A DNA stretch of 64,000 nt. Origin: JAFGGG01 sp964634205. Lineage in GTDB: Bacteria; Spirochaetota; Spirochaetia; SZUA-6; RPPD01. The position numbers were made by a program, and so were the translations under genes. The notes below the pieces were generated by a model that had not been told where the DNA came from, searched no databases, and was given only the letters and a program-made list of their open reading frames with translations. The stretch lies in NCBI GenBank assembly GCA_964634205.1, contig CAZWKE010000012.1, positions 1 to 64,000 of the forward strand. Reading direction: 5' to 3'. Positions 45,241-53,946 of this stretch are shown piece after piece (position 1 is the first letter of the stretch; the number at the start of each line of letters is the position of its first letter).

Positions 45241-45468
45241 ATGGTTCGCCTGCGTGAACAGGAGCTGTTTTGTTCCGAATGCGGTAAGGTAAAGAGACTA
45301 CCGCAATGCTGTGGAAAACCGATGGAAGCTGATACCGACGGTACTTTTTTTTGCGCGTCCTGCTCCAGAGAGATACCGCATGCGCCTTTGTGTTGCAACC
45401 AGGTTATGAAGCTTCGCTTCCGGGTGAGGAATATAAAAAAAGAAATATTCGAAAACCATATAGTGTAA
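45241..45468 (+). CDS. small double zinc-ribbon protein
   Basis: A 75-residue protein with eight cysteines in two similar halves: Cys-Ser-Glu-Cys-Gly ... Cys-Cys-Gly-Lys-Pro-Met and Cys-Ala-Ser-Cys-Ser ... Cys-Cys-Asn-Gln-Val-Met. Each half should bind one zinc (or iron, as in rubredoxin-like folds; the CCGKPM pattern also occurs in desulfoferrodoxin-type proteins). AAGGAGG at 45227 fixes the ATG at 45241. Its stop is directly followed by the prs ATG, so the two are translated together. Function unknown. Confidence 0.75.
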   Translation: MVRLREQELFCSECGKVKRLPQCCGKPMEADTDGTFFCASCSREIPHAPLCCNQVMKLRFRVRNIKKEIFENHIV

Positions 45469-46716
45469 ATGCAGTCCATGGTTAATAATAATTTATATGA
45501 TATCGGAGTTATCGCCTGTCCGGGCGGCGTACAGTTTGCCAATGAGATAATCAGTCATCTGAAATCCATTTCCGCCCTAAAGCTGGAGAGACAACTCCAA
45601 AATCTAATGAAAAAATACAAGCTATCCCGCGAAGAAGTTATACAAAAGATGAATTTCAATCGTGACCTGGTATCAGTATACCCCAAGCAGAACAGTATGG
45701 GAAAAATAGTTGTCCCGGAGTACAAGGTCCCGGTTCATTTTACCCATTTTGCCAATGGAGAGTTTAAAACCGAGCTGCGTAAATCGGTACGCGACAGAGA
45801 TATTTATATTGTACAGGATGTGGCCAACCAGTATCCCATCAAGTTTCCCGACCGCAAAGAAAAACAGGTACTCTCAACTAATGATCATATTTTCTGCCTG
45901 TATGTTACTATCGATGCCGCTTTACAGGCAGGGGCAAAAACCATAACGGTGGTACTGCCTACCTATCCGTATTCGCGGCAACACAAGAAAAAGGGCAGGG
46001 AAGGTCTGACCGCCGCCCGTTTCGGCCAGATTTTGGAGTATATGGGAGTGGAAAGAATCATTACCCTTGATATCCATTCACGAGAGATTGAAAACTGCTT
46101 TAATCACCTGCGCCTGGAAAATCTGCATGCCTCATACCAGATTACCAGGGAACTCTCCCGCACAATCAATCTCCGGGATGAAAACCTGGCGATTGTTTCA
46201 CCGGATACGGGGGCCGTCGACAGGAACAAATTTTACGCCGAATCATTAAAAAAAGAACTGGCCCTGCTTTATAAGGAACGTGATTACTCCAAGCTCACCC
46301 AGGACGCGCTTGACAATAATATCGCCAATATGAATTTGCTGGGCAAGGTTGCCGGTAAAAATGTCTTTATGAGTGATGATATGCTGGGTACGGGAAGTAC
46401 CCTGCTGAAAGCATTGAAACTGCTGCGTAAAAAAGGAGCGGAAAAAATAATCTGTGCGGTCAGCCTGCCGTTTTTTACCGGTAAAGCTATCGATCACTTT
46501 GAAGAGGCATATGCAAAGAAATACTTTTACCGAATCATCGGCACCAATGCAGTGTATCACGATAATTCACTGCTTTCACGCGAATGGTACCTGTGTGCCA
46601 ATGTTTCACGGCTGTTCGCCAAAACAATCTTCAGACTGCATTTTGACCTTTCGCTGAGTCCGTTATTGGATAACCGCAATATCATCAATAAATTGCTCTC
46701 CGCAGACGGTAAATAA
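45469..46716 (+). CDS. prs: ribose-phosphate pyrophosphokinase, long form
   Basis: Makes PRPP from ribose 5-phosphate and ATP for nucleotide, His and Trp synthesis. At 415 residues it is about 100 longer than the usual 310-320. Recognisable parts are HFTHFANGEFKTELRKSVRD (flag/regulatory region), TYPYSRQHKKKGREGLTAAR, ITLDIHSREIENCF, IVSPDTGAVDRNKFYAE and the PRPP loop FMSDDMLGTGSTLLKAL. Extra material lies between residues about 25 and 85, and after SVRDRDIYIVQDVANQ. A distant subclass with altered allosteric control is plausible. Starts one base after the zinc-ribbon stop. Confidence 0.88.
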   Translation: MQSMVNNNLYDIGVIACPGGVQFANEIISHLKSISALKLERQLQNLMKKYKLSREEVIQKMNFNRDLVSVYPKQNSMGKIVVPEYKVPVHFTHFANGEFKTELRKSVRDRDIYIVQDVANQYPIKFPDRKEKQVLSTNDHIFCLYVTIDAALQAGAKTITVVLPTYPYSRQHKKKGREGLTAARFGQILEYMGVERIITLDIHSREIENCFNHLRLENLHASYQITRELSRTINLRDENLAIVSPDTGAVDRNKFYAESLKKELALLYKERDYSKLTQDALDNNIANMNLLGKVAGKNVFMSDDMLGTGSTLLKALKLLRKKGAEKIICAVSLPFFTGKAIDHFEEAYAKKYFYRIIGTNAVYHDNSLLSREWYLCANVSRLFAKTIFRLHFDLSLSPLLDNRNIINKLLSADGK

Positions 46717-46771
46717 TGCATTGATTTTTTGTTATGAGACACATAAACTTTAAGACGGAAAGGATTTTTTC

Positions 46772-48109
46772 ATGATCATTCTCACTCTTAACTGCGGAAG
46801 TTCTTCGGTAAAATATCGTGTATTCGATTGGGACGCAAAAGAAATCATGGCACAGGGTATTGTGGAACGCCTGGGAACACCGGAATCATTTATTACACAT
46901 TATTGTAAAGACAAGGAAACTGTTACCAGGAAAAAAGAATGCCGGGACCACCGTGCGGCCATCGAGCTTATTACAGCGCTGATTCTGGATAAGGAACTTG
47001 GTGCCCTGGAAGATATTCATATGATCAAGGCCGTGGGACACCGGGTGGTTCACGGCGGGGAAAAGTTTTCTCAATCGGTAATTATCACCAAAGAGGCATT
47101 GGAAATCTTCAAAGAGGTCGAAGATTTAAGTCCCTTGCATAATCCGGCCAATATAATGGGCATAAACGCGGCCATGAAGCTTTTACCCGATATTCCGCAT
47201 TGTGCAATCATGGATACGGCCTGGCACCAGACTATGCCCGGTTACGCCTTTACCTATGCCCTGCCGTATGAGTGGTACCGGAATCTGCATGTCAGGCGCT
47301 ATGGTTTCCACGGTACCTCCCTCTTATATGTGGCCAAGAGGGCCGCCGTACTTTTGGGGAAACAACCGCAGGAGTGCAACCTGATCAGTCTGCATATCGG
47401 CAACGGGGTCAGTGCCAACGCGGTAAAGAACGGTGTATCCCTGGATACCTCGATGGGATTGACGCCCCTGGAAGGCCTTGTCATGGGCACGCGCTCGGGG
47501 GATATGGACCCCGCGATCTGTTTTTACATCATGCGTAAAACCGGAATGAGCGCGGAGGAACTGGAAAAAATACTCAATAAAGAAAGCGGTGTTTTGGGGA
47601 TAACAGAGAAATATATCGACCGCAGGGATATTGTCAAAGCCGCTGCTGAAGGAGACCGCCGCGCGCAGTTGGCAATCGATATAGAGAGCTACCGCCTGCG
47701 AAAATACATCGGCGCCTATTATGCCGCCCTGGGCAGAGTGGACGCGATTATTTTTACGGCAGGGGTCGGTGAGATGAACCCGGTATACCGGGCCGGGGCG
47801 TTACAGGGCTTGGAGAACATGGGGATAGTGATTGATCCTCGGAAAAATGAGCTTTCCCATACCCGTAACGCGGAAACCGAGATATCCGCCGCCTCTTCCT
47901 TGGTCAAGGTTTTTGTCATTCCTACTGATGAAGAGATGGTGATGACCGAGGATACCTATGCCCTGCTGCAGGGTATCTATAAAGTACATACCGAGTTCGA
48001 TTATTCCTTTCAACGCAGAGATTATGTAAATCCTTCACGGCAGCATGCTTTGGTTCAGGAGATCAAAGCACAACCCGCATTAAATGAAATAATCGCGCGC
48101 ATACCGTAA
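46772..48109 (+). CDS. ackA: acetate kinase with C-terminal extension
   Basis: Interconverts acetyl phosphate and acetate with ADP/ATP. 445 residues. LTLNCGSSSVKYRVFD at the start, HRVVHGGEKF, IMDTAWHQTMP with the catalytic Asp, RRYGFHGTSLLYV, HIGNGVSANAVKNGVSLDTS and FTAGVGEMNP are all present. After the usual end (VIPTDEEMVMTEDTYALLQG) it continues for about 45 residues (VHTEFDYSFQRRDYVNPSRQ and on), a tail absent in E. coli AckA. AAAGGA precedes the ATG; 55 bases separate it from prs. pta is not in the window. Confidence 0.95.
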   Translation: MIILTLNCGSSSVKYRVFDWDAKEIMAQGIVERLGTPESFITHYCKDKETVTRKKECRDHRAAIELITALILDKELGALEDIHMIKAVGHRVVHGGEKFSQSVIITKEALEIFKEVEDLSPLHNPANIMGINAAMKLLPDIPHCAIMDTAWHQTMPGYAFTYALPYEWYRNLHVRRYGFHGTSLLYVAKRAAVLLGKQPQECNLISLHIGNGVSANAVKNGVSLDTSMGLTPLEGLVMGTRSGDMDPAICFYIMRKTGMSAEELEKILNKESGVLGITEKYIDRRDIVKAAAEGDRRAQLAIDIESYRLRKYIGAYYAALGRVDAIIFTAGVGEMNPVYRAGALQGLENMGIVIDPRKNELSHTRNAETEISAASSLVKVFVIPTDEEMVMTEDTYALLQGIYKVHTEFDYSFQRRDYVNPSRQHALVQEIKAQPALNEIIARIP

Positions 48110-48143
48110 CCGTTAACACTTAATTGTAAATGATTGTAAAAGA

Positions 48144-48179
48144 GGGGCGGATGTAAAACAAAATTCCGGCCCGCTTTTT
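48144..48179 (+). terminator. hairpin with T-run after ackA
   Basis: GGGGCGGA (48144-48151) pairs with TCCGGCCC (48165-48172) with one mismatch, followed by CGC and TTTTT (48175-48179). Confidence 0.45.
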
Positions 48180-48193
48180 GCATATGATGTTGC

Positions 48194-49537
48194 ATGGCTT
48201 TACTCAGGGTATTGTTTTGTGCACTCATAATAACGGTATATGCGTGTTTCTTCATCCCTGCGGAAATATATGGTGAATCACAACAGCTGAAACTCACAGC
48301 GGAACTCTGCAATTTTAGCGAGATCACCCTGCGTACGGTTATCCGTTATCAGATTGTTACCGCGGTCTGCGTGTATAAACAGGATACGCTGACTTCCATA
48401 GGATTCAGTACTCCGTTTTCCGTATTGGGAACCGTCATCTATACGGGACTGCTGCGGGAAATAAGAAATCCTCTCGGCTTTTCCGCGGGAAGCGGTATGT
48501 GGCGGGAACGGACCGATATCAGGCTTACCACCGCCATGGACGGCGGCAGATATTGGGCCCTGGCTCTAAAACCGGTTCCCGGGTGCTGGCTGCTTTATTA
48601 CCTTGGAAAAAAAGATATCCCGTTTAGCTTGGGCACCATAATTCGGCTGGAAGTAGACCGTGCGCTAAAAATTGAAACCCTGCTTTCCACCTCGATGCCT
48701 CGTGCCCCTACCGCATCCACAGACTGGTTTGCCGAAAAGCATCGGTTTTCGGGGGGGAGACTTTTTCACTTCGGTTCCAGGATCACGTTGAGACGGGATG
48801 CGGTGTATGCGATCGGTTCGGGAGGAATTTCCGGGGGCAGTCTGGTGCTGCCCGGTTATTTTTTTGATCTTGTCGGCGGAATGAATACCGATCCTTTTTC
48901 AGCCGTCTTGATTTTCGGTTATGCGGACAGCAATTATACAAGCCCGGATGCAGTGTACGGCAGCGAGAATATCCTGTATGGGGGCCTGGTCCGGTTTACA
49001 CCGTTTCCATGGCTTGAGCTGGGACAAAAATACCGGAGGATCATCGAACAAGGGAACTCCGGGAGTAAAGAGAAGCTGTCATCATATCTTGATTTGACCT
49101 TCAATATCCGGCCGGATATGTTGCTTTACGTCGATTCCGCATACAGTGCTTCATTCTATTATCCACGGGATGACAGGGATTTTGCCGTGCATAATCTGGC
49201 TTTTACCACAACAATAAAAACAGCCGGGACGGTGTTTAGTACGGAAATTGCCCTAAAAAATATCGGTTCAACGGATGTCGGCAGCATGGTGCGTCTGCAG
49301 CTTGAACTTGAAAATGATATATGCCGTCTGATGCTCCGTGTAAAAAATTACTGGAAGCATGAGAAGGCAACGTTTGATTTTGCCGCATATTTCTCTCTAT
49401 CTTTCTGTGGGCAAAAAATATATGTAAAGTTGAACACCATCAGGGAAATTGACCCCCCGACCCTCACGCCCGCGACGATTGTCGATAATTTCAATGCTTA
49501 TTTTTCATTCACCATCGGCTGGGAGGGAGTTTGGTGA
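48194..49537 (+). CDS. exported beta-barrel protein
   Basis: A 447-residue protein with a signal peptide (LLRVLFCALIITVYACFF, then Pro-Ala-Glu-Ile-Tyr-Gly). The mature chain is alternating strands with many Gly, Tyr and Phe residues, ending Gly-Trp-Glu-Gly-Val-Trp, a typical aromatic C-terminus for outer-membrane insertion. No family recognised. No clear ribosome site is visible at the ATG 48194. Its last 40 bases overlap the end of glnE on the other strand. Confidence 0.65.
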   Translation: MALLRVLFCALIITVYACFFIPAEIYGESQQLKLTAELCNFSEITLRTVIRYQIVTAVCVYKQDTLTSIGFSTPFSVLGTVIYTGLLREIRNPLGFSAGSGMWRERTDIRLTTAMDGGRYWALALKPVPGCWLLYYLGKKDIPFSLGTIIRLEVDRALKIETLLSTSMPRAPTASTDWFAEKHRFSGGRLFHFGSRITLRRDAVYAIGSGGISGGSLVLPGYFFDLVGGMNTDPFSAVLIFGYADSNYTSPDAVYGSENILYGGLVRFTPFPWLELGQKYRRIIEQGNSGSKEKLSSYLDLTFNIRPDMLLYVDSAYSASFYYPRDDRDFAVHNLAFTTTIKTAGTVFSTEIALKNIGSTDVGSMVRLQLELENDICRLMLRVKNYWKHEKATFDFAAYFSLSFCGQKIYVKLNTIREIDPPTLTPATIVDNFNAYFSFTIGWEGVW

Positions 49538-52500
49538 GTTTGCCCGATAAACTGTGTGTAATCTTCACGTACCCGGGAAAGGCACGCCCCCAGGGCGCGA
49601 TCAAAATCTTTCACATCGGCCCTTTCACCAAGCACGCGTTTGGCGAGCGCCTGTTTTTCCGTTTCCTGTTCCGGGAGTTCATAGGTCTGCCTGTCCTCAA
49701 GAATCTGCAGGTAATGTTCAATCCTGCGCAAAAAGATATAGTCCCTTTTTAGATGCTCGCTTTTTTCCAACGAAATTATCCCTGCCTGATACAGCAGCTC
49801 AAGGGAGAGCAGGGTATTTCCATTCAAAATATCCGGATTTGCCGCCGCGTGAATGCGCTGCAGACCCTGAATAAGAAATTCGATATCGCGGATACCGCCC
49901 AATCCAATTTTTACATTTATGCGTGAAAGCTGCCGGGAAGAAAGCCGGGCAACTGTTTTTTGCCGCAGGTTATTTATGGAAGCGATAATATCCCCCATAC
50001 TTGTTTTTGCGGTAAGCAGGGGTTTGATGTGCTGCAGCAGGTTTTCTCCCAATCTGGTATTTCCGGCAACCGGGCGTATTTTCAGCAGTGCCTGGATCTC
50101 CCATAACGCCGCTTTTTGGCGGTAATAATCCACCAGTCCGCCGAGTGATGGCACCAAACTGCCGGATTGTCCGAACGGCCGCAGGCGCAGGTCCACACGG
50201 TACACATTTCCCTCGCTCGTATGCTGATCGAGCACCTGAATCAACGCTTCAAATACAGCGGAAAAGGTCTGTACCGCGTTTGCCGGCATCGCTGCCGAGT
50301 CATCGAAAAAGGCGAGAAGGTCGATATCCGAACTGTAATTCAGCTCGTTTCCTCCGAGTTTGCCGAAAGCCATGACGCAAAAATGCTCCCTAAGACTTCT
50401 TTCGCTTTTTCCGCGTGCGGTCCAGATCCGTGTCAACGCGGTATTAATAATTACCTGGGCCAGCCGTGAAAGTTCTAAGATTATTTCCGCCAGTGGTTTT
50501 TCCAGACAAATATCCCTGATGGCAATCCTTAAAATCTCCCGTTTACGAAACCGCCTGAGTTCTGTTTTCCATCCGTCTTCCGTAAGTTGTGCCTTGGACA
50601 GTGCGCTCAGCTCGGTTTTCAGTGCTTGGAGCGTACGGACGGAGTGCAGTTGTTCCGGTTGAGTGACCCATTCGAAAAAAACGGGGTAACGAATCAGGGT
50701 ATCGGAGAGAAAATGACTGACCGAAAAAAGCGTCAGCAGGATGTCCAACCGGCGCGGTTGCGAGAGAAGCAGCCGGAAGTGCCGCAGCGGACTTGATGTT
50801 TCGCGGACAAAGCGCTCCCAGTTGTTCAGTGCCATATCCGGATCGGGTTTTCTGGAAAGCATGTCGCCGGCCAGGACGGCAATTCCAATAAAACTTTCAC
50901 GCACCTTATCGCTTCCCGCAAGGTTGATCAGATTGGTAAAGGCCCGTTCCGTTTGTTTAAAACCGATTTTTGAGAGAACCCGTTCGGTAAACGCCGATGA
51001 AATTTGCCTCGAAAGGATGATATCGGCAATATTCCCTACTTCTTTGCTCGGCAGATGCTCCCGGCCGAAGTACTGCTCCACAAACAAGCGGACGCGCGCG
51101 GAACAGGTCTCAAAATCATATAATAACTGTTGGTGTGGGGTAAGCTCCTGATTATAATCATATCCGATCCTGCGCGCCAAATGCATCAGCTCACTTGAGC
51201 TCGGGGAAGGCAGCAGCAGGTCTCGCGCAGAACCGCGGAGCATGCGCAGCCCGTTTATCAGTTTACGAAAAAAATAATAGGCCCGGGTAAGGCGTTCCGC
51301 CTGTTCGGGATCAAGAACTTTGGCCTGGGCAAGCTCACGCAGCGCATTGTGCAACAGTGGTGTGCGGAGGGCTTTTAGTGTGCTCCCGTGGATTACCTGG
51401 AGCAGCTGGACCGAATACTCGATATCAACCAAACCGCCCGGACCCAGTTTGACATTGAAATCCTCCGAAGGTCCGGCATTGGCAAACTGTTTTTCCCTGA
51501 GACTGAAAACCTCCGCCGGATCAATGACATTGGATTCATAAATCATTTCATCCCGCAGACGCTCAACCAGGGCACCGGTTTCGGTGTGCCCACCCACGGC
51601 ACGCATGCGAACAAGGGCAAGTCTCTCCGAAGAGTGCGCCTTACCCCCGGTTCCGTAATATCTGCAGAAATTTTCCAGGCTGCAGGCAAGCGGACCGGCT
51701 TTACCGAAGGGACGCAACCGGGTGTCAACCTGAAAAATGCCTTCCCGTTTGGCTTGTATGAATAACACGGAGTTCTTCATAAGCTGTTCAAAAAACTCCG
51801 CATTGGTAATCGGATGTTTCCCGTCGGTTGTACCGTTGTCGGTGTAGACAAAAAGCAGTTCGATATCCGAAGCGTATCCCAGGGCGCGACCGCCGAATTT
51901 TCCCAGGCCGAACAATGCATAATTAGCATCCAGGCCGGCGACGGATTTGGGGCGGCCGTATTTCTTTACTAATTCGCCGTAATTGATACTGAAGGCCTTT
52001 TTAATTACCTCTTCAGCCAGACGGGTGAGTTTCAAGCTCAGGCTTTTTATGGTCGCATGGGAATTGAGGATGTTTTCCAGATCGATCAGGTAAATTTCAC
52101 GGTCTTTAAACCGGTTTAAGATTATTTTTTTTTCTTCCAAAGATTTTACCGGCTTCAGGGCGGTGTTGATTCGTGAGGCAAGGGTTGAGGGACGTTTGCT
52201 GAAGCGTCTGCCCGTTACCTGCGTCGAAAGCATGGGGAGAAGTGTTTCATACTGGTTGCGGATAAAATCCTCCCATAAAAAATCGCTTGCCCCAAGCAAA
52301 TGCGCCAGTTCGTTCAAAATGGTATGATTGGTAAGAAGATCATACCATTTTCCCTTTTCCGGAAATTTTACGATGTCGGAAACGATAGATTCAAACCGAT
52401 AGAGTGCATTGTAGGGATCAGGTGAGTTGCCTAAAAAGAAGGTAAACTGCTTGGTAAGAAGTACCGAAAGCTTAACTTTATTTAAACTTGAATCGTCGGT

Positions 52501-53322
52501 GATTTTTTTACCTTTTAAATCGGAGAGAAAAAAATCATCCTCAATCCTGGTTTGTTTTGTATGAATCCGGACAAGCTCGATGGAAATGTTGTGTAAGGAA
52601 AGGGCTGAACTGAGTGTATAAAGAAAAAACGGTGTGTCTTCCGAAACGATATGCAGCCTTGTATATTCCGCATCACTGTTGTTTATCTCCAAATGCACCG
52701 GGAAAAGAAATTTAGTGGTGGGAAGGTTGAGCTTATTCAGGCTGGAGGCAACCATCTCGTTCACTTTTTGTTTTGCCGCGGCTACTCCTTCCGCAAGGTT
52801 TGTTTCGACAGAGCTTAAGATAATACCTAACTGGTATTCTACCTCTTTGACCCAAATGTCCAGGGGGCGGTCCGAATCGATGCGTCCGCGAAAGCGGTCG
52901 ATAATTTTGCGCCGGGTAAAGGGTTCATGCAATACTATATGAGAAGCAACACGTCGTCTTCGCCCTGTTCGTGGGGCCGGAACGTGTTGTGTCCTGCGAT
53001 AGGTAAAGATATCACCGGTAATAAAACGAAAACCGTACGAGGACAGAACCCCGGTTATCAGGGAAAATACCGCGGAATAATCAAATCCCAGGACGGTAAA
53101 CTCTATTATGCCTTCAGGCAATGTGTGAAACAAAATATGCACCGGATTTTTTTTTGCCAAACGGGACAGGTGAAGAATGTGCAGGCAGATGGTATCTACG
53201 GAGAATTCCTGAAAATAAAGATCGGGAAGCGCTTCAAGGTGTTCGGTAATAAACTGATCTTTTAACTCCGGAAGTCTGTTTTTAATCTCACGAAATCCGG
53301 GTTTTGCAGGTGAAACCGTCAT
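49498..53322 (-). CDS. glnE: glutamine-synthetase adenylyltransferase with N-terminal ACT domains
   Basis: Modifies glutamine synthetase by adding and removing AMP according to nitrogen status. 1274 residues, about 330 more than the E. coli enzyme. Two nucleotidyltransferase modules are clear: the first with GLGKFGGRALGYASDIELLF (Asp486, Glu488) and VDTRLRPFGKAGPL, the second with AFGKLGGNELNYSSDIDLLA (about 985-1000) and VDLRLRPFGQSGSL. The extra N-terminus holds two ACT-like regions: about 72-148 (IEFTVLGFDYSAVFSLITGV) and 219-290 (RLHIVSEDTPFFLYTLSSAL, then RIHTKQTRIEDDFFLSDLKG), very like the tandem ACT pair of GlnD. Inference: direct sensing of a small molecule such as glutamine, perhaps replacing GlnD/PII input. 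Starts immediately after a small membrane-protein gene. Confidence 0.88.
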   Translation of the reverse strand: MTVSPAKPGFREIKNRLPELKDQFITEHLEALPDLYFQEFSVDTICLHILHLSRLAKKNPVHILFHTLPEGIIEFTVLGFDYSAVFSLITGVLSSYGFRFITGDIFTYRRTQHVPAPRTGRRRRVASHIVLHEPFTRRKIIDRFRGRIDSDRPLDIWVKEVEYQLGIILSSVETNLAEGVAAAKQKVNEMVASSLNKLNLPTTKFLFPVHLEINNSDAEYTRLHIVSEDTPFFLYTLSSALSLHNISIELVRIHTKQTRIEDDFFLSDLKGKKITDDSSLNKVKLSVLLTKQFTFFLGNSPDPYNALYRFESIVSDIVKFPEKGKWYDLLTNHTILNELAHLLGASDFLWEDFIRNQYETLLPMLSTQVTGRRFSKRPSTLASRINTALKPVKSLEEKKIILNRFKDREIYLIDLENILNSHATIKSLSLKLTRLAEEVIKKAFSINYGELVKKYGRPKSVAGLDANYALFGLGKFGGRALGYASDIELLFVYTDNGTTDGKHPITNAEFFEQLMKNSVLFIQAKREGIFQVDTRLRPFGKAGPLACSLENFCRYYGTGGKAHSSERLALVRMRAVGGHTETGALVERLRDEMIYESNVIDPAEVFSLREKQFANAGPSEDFNVKLGPGGLVDIEYSVQLLQVIHGSTLKALRTPLLHNALRELAQAKVLDPEQAERLTRAYYFFRKLINGLRMLRGSARDLLLPSPSSSELMHLARRIGYDYNQELTPHQQLLYDFETCSARVRLFVEQYFGREHLPSKEVGNIADIILSRQISSAFTERVLSKIGFKQTERAFTNLINLAGSDKVRESFIGIAVLAGDMLSRKPDPDMALNNWERFVRETSSPLRHFRLLLSQPRRLDILLTLFSVSHFLSDTLIRYPVFFEWVTQPEQLHSVRTLQALKTELSALSKAQLTEDGWKTELRRFRKREILRIAIRDICLEKPLAEIILELSRLAQVIINTALTRIWTARGKSERSLREHFCVMAFGKLGGNELNYSSDIDLLAFFDDSAAMPANAVQTFSAVFEALIQVLDQHTSEGNVYRVDLRLRPFGQSGSLVPSLGGLVDYYRQKAALWEIQALLKIRPVAGNTRLGENLLQHIKPLLTAKTSMGDIIASINNLRQKTVARLSSRQLSRINVKIGLGGIRDIEFLIQGLQRIHAAANPDILNGNTLLSLELLYQAGIISLEKSEHLKRDYIFLRRIEHYLQILEDRQTYELPEQETEKQALAKRVLGERADVKDFDRALGACLSRVREDYTQFIGQTHQTPSQPMVNEK

Positions 53323-53769
53323 TTATTTCAGTTTTTGTACCCCGGCAAGGGGAAAAAGTATTTTATAAATAACCTCAAACAAAACAATGATAATTATGAA
53401 AGCGATGTAGCAACCCATATTGAGCAGAAAATAGCTGTTCCCGTTTATTATAAACGAGACAATCGACAGGCAGATAAATCCGGCGCTTATGGGGAGCAGG
53501 ATGCAGCGCAGGACCAGAAGCATAAATTTTTGGGTGGATTCCTGTTCTTTTATATGTTTATCTTTTATGGGACGAAGCAGAAATACAATAAAAAGCAGCA
53601 CCGCAAAAAAAAGCAGGACCAGGGCGGCGTAGATGATGTAGTAGCACCCGTTTTTATCATCCAAAAAAGAAAGTACAAAAAAACTCCCGATCGCCATGAT
53701 ACAATATACCGCCATGGATTTTGCGAAAATAATAAAAATAATGGCTGCGTGTTTCACTTTATCCCTCAT
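53323..53769 (-). CDS. four-helix integral membrane protein
   Basis: A 148-residue protein with four membrane helices in two pairs (YCIMAIGSFFVLSFL, IIYAALVLLFFAVLLFIVFL; LPISAGFICLSIVSFII, GCYIAFIIIIVLFEVIY). No motif beyond that and I do not recognise the family. Its stop codon directly abuts the glnE ATG (TAAATG), implying coupled translation, so a connection to nitrogen sensing or ammonium status is conceivable but not shown. Confidence 0.65.
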   Translation of the reverse strand: MRDKVKHAAIIFIIFAKSMAVYCIMAIGSFFVLSFLDDKNGCYYIIYAALVLLFFAVLLFIVFLLRPIKDKHIKEQESTQKFMLLVLRCILLPISAGFICLSIVSFIINGNSYFLLNMGCYIAFIIIIVLFEVIYKILFPLAGVQKLK

Positions 53770-53861
53770 AGCTATTCTGCATATTTATGGGAAAAATATC
53801 AAGTATACCGGTTCATGAAAACACCGGCATCGTAATTATTTTAAATTCTGTCATAAATCTG

Positions 53862-53890
53862 TTGACTTCTCCCGTATGATTATTTACTTT
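53862..53890 (+). promoter_or_regulatory. promoter of envelope-transport operon
   Basis: TTGACT (53862-53867), 17 bases, TACTTT (53885-53890). The -10 is weak; TATACA at 53890-53895 is an alternative. The operator at 53902 lies where the start of transcription falls. Confidence 0.4.
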
Positions 53891-53901
53891 ATACATAAAA
53901 G

Positions 53902-53922
53902 TTACTTTGAAGTACAAAGTAA
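53902..53922. promoter_or_regulatory. perfect inverted-repeat operator
   Basis: TTACTTTG-AAGTA-CAAAGTAA: 8-bp arms, 5-base centre, no mismatch. It lies just after the presumed -10 and 24 bases before the first ATG of an operon whose second gene encodes a winged-helix regulator. Size and position fit autorepression by a dimer. Confidence 0.65.
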
Positions 53923-53946
53923 TAACCTGTGCTGAAGGAGCATACT

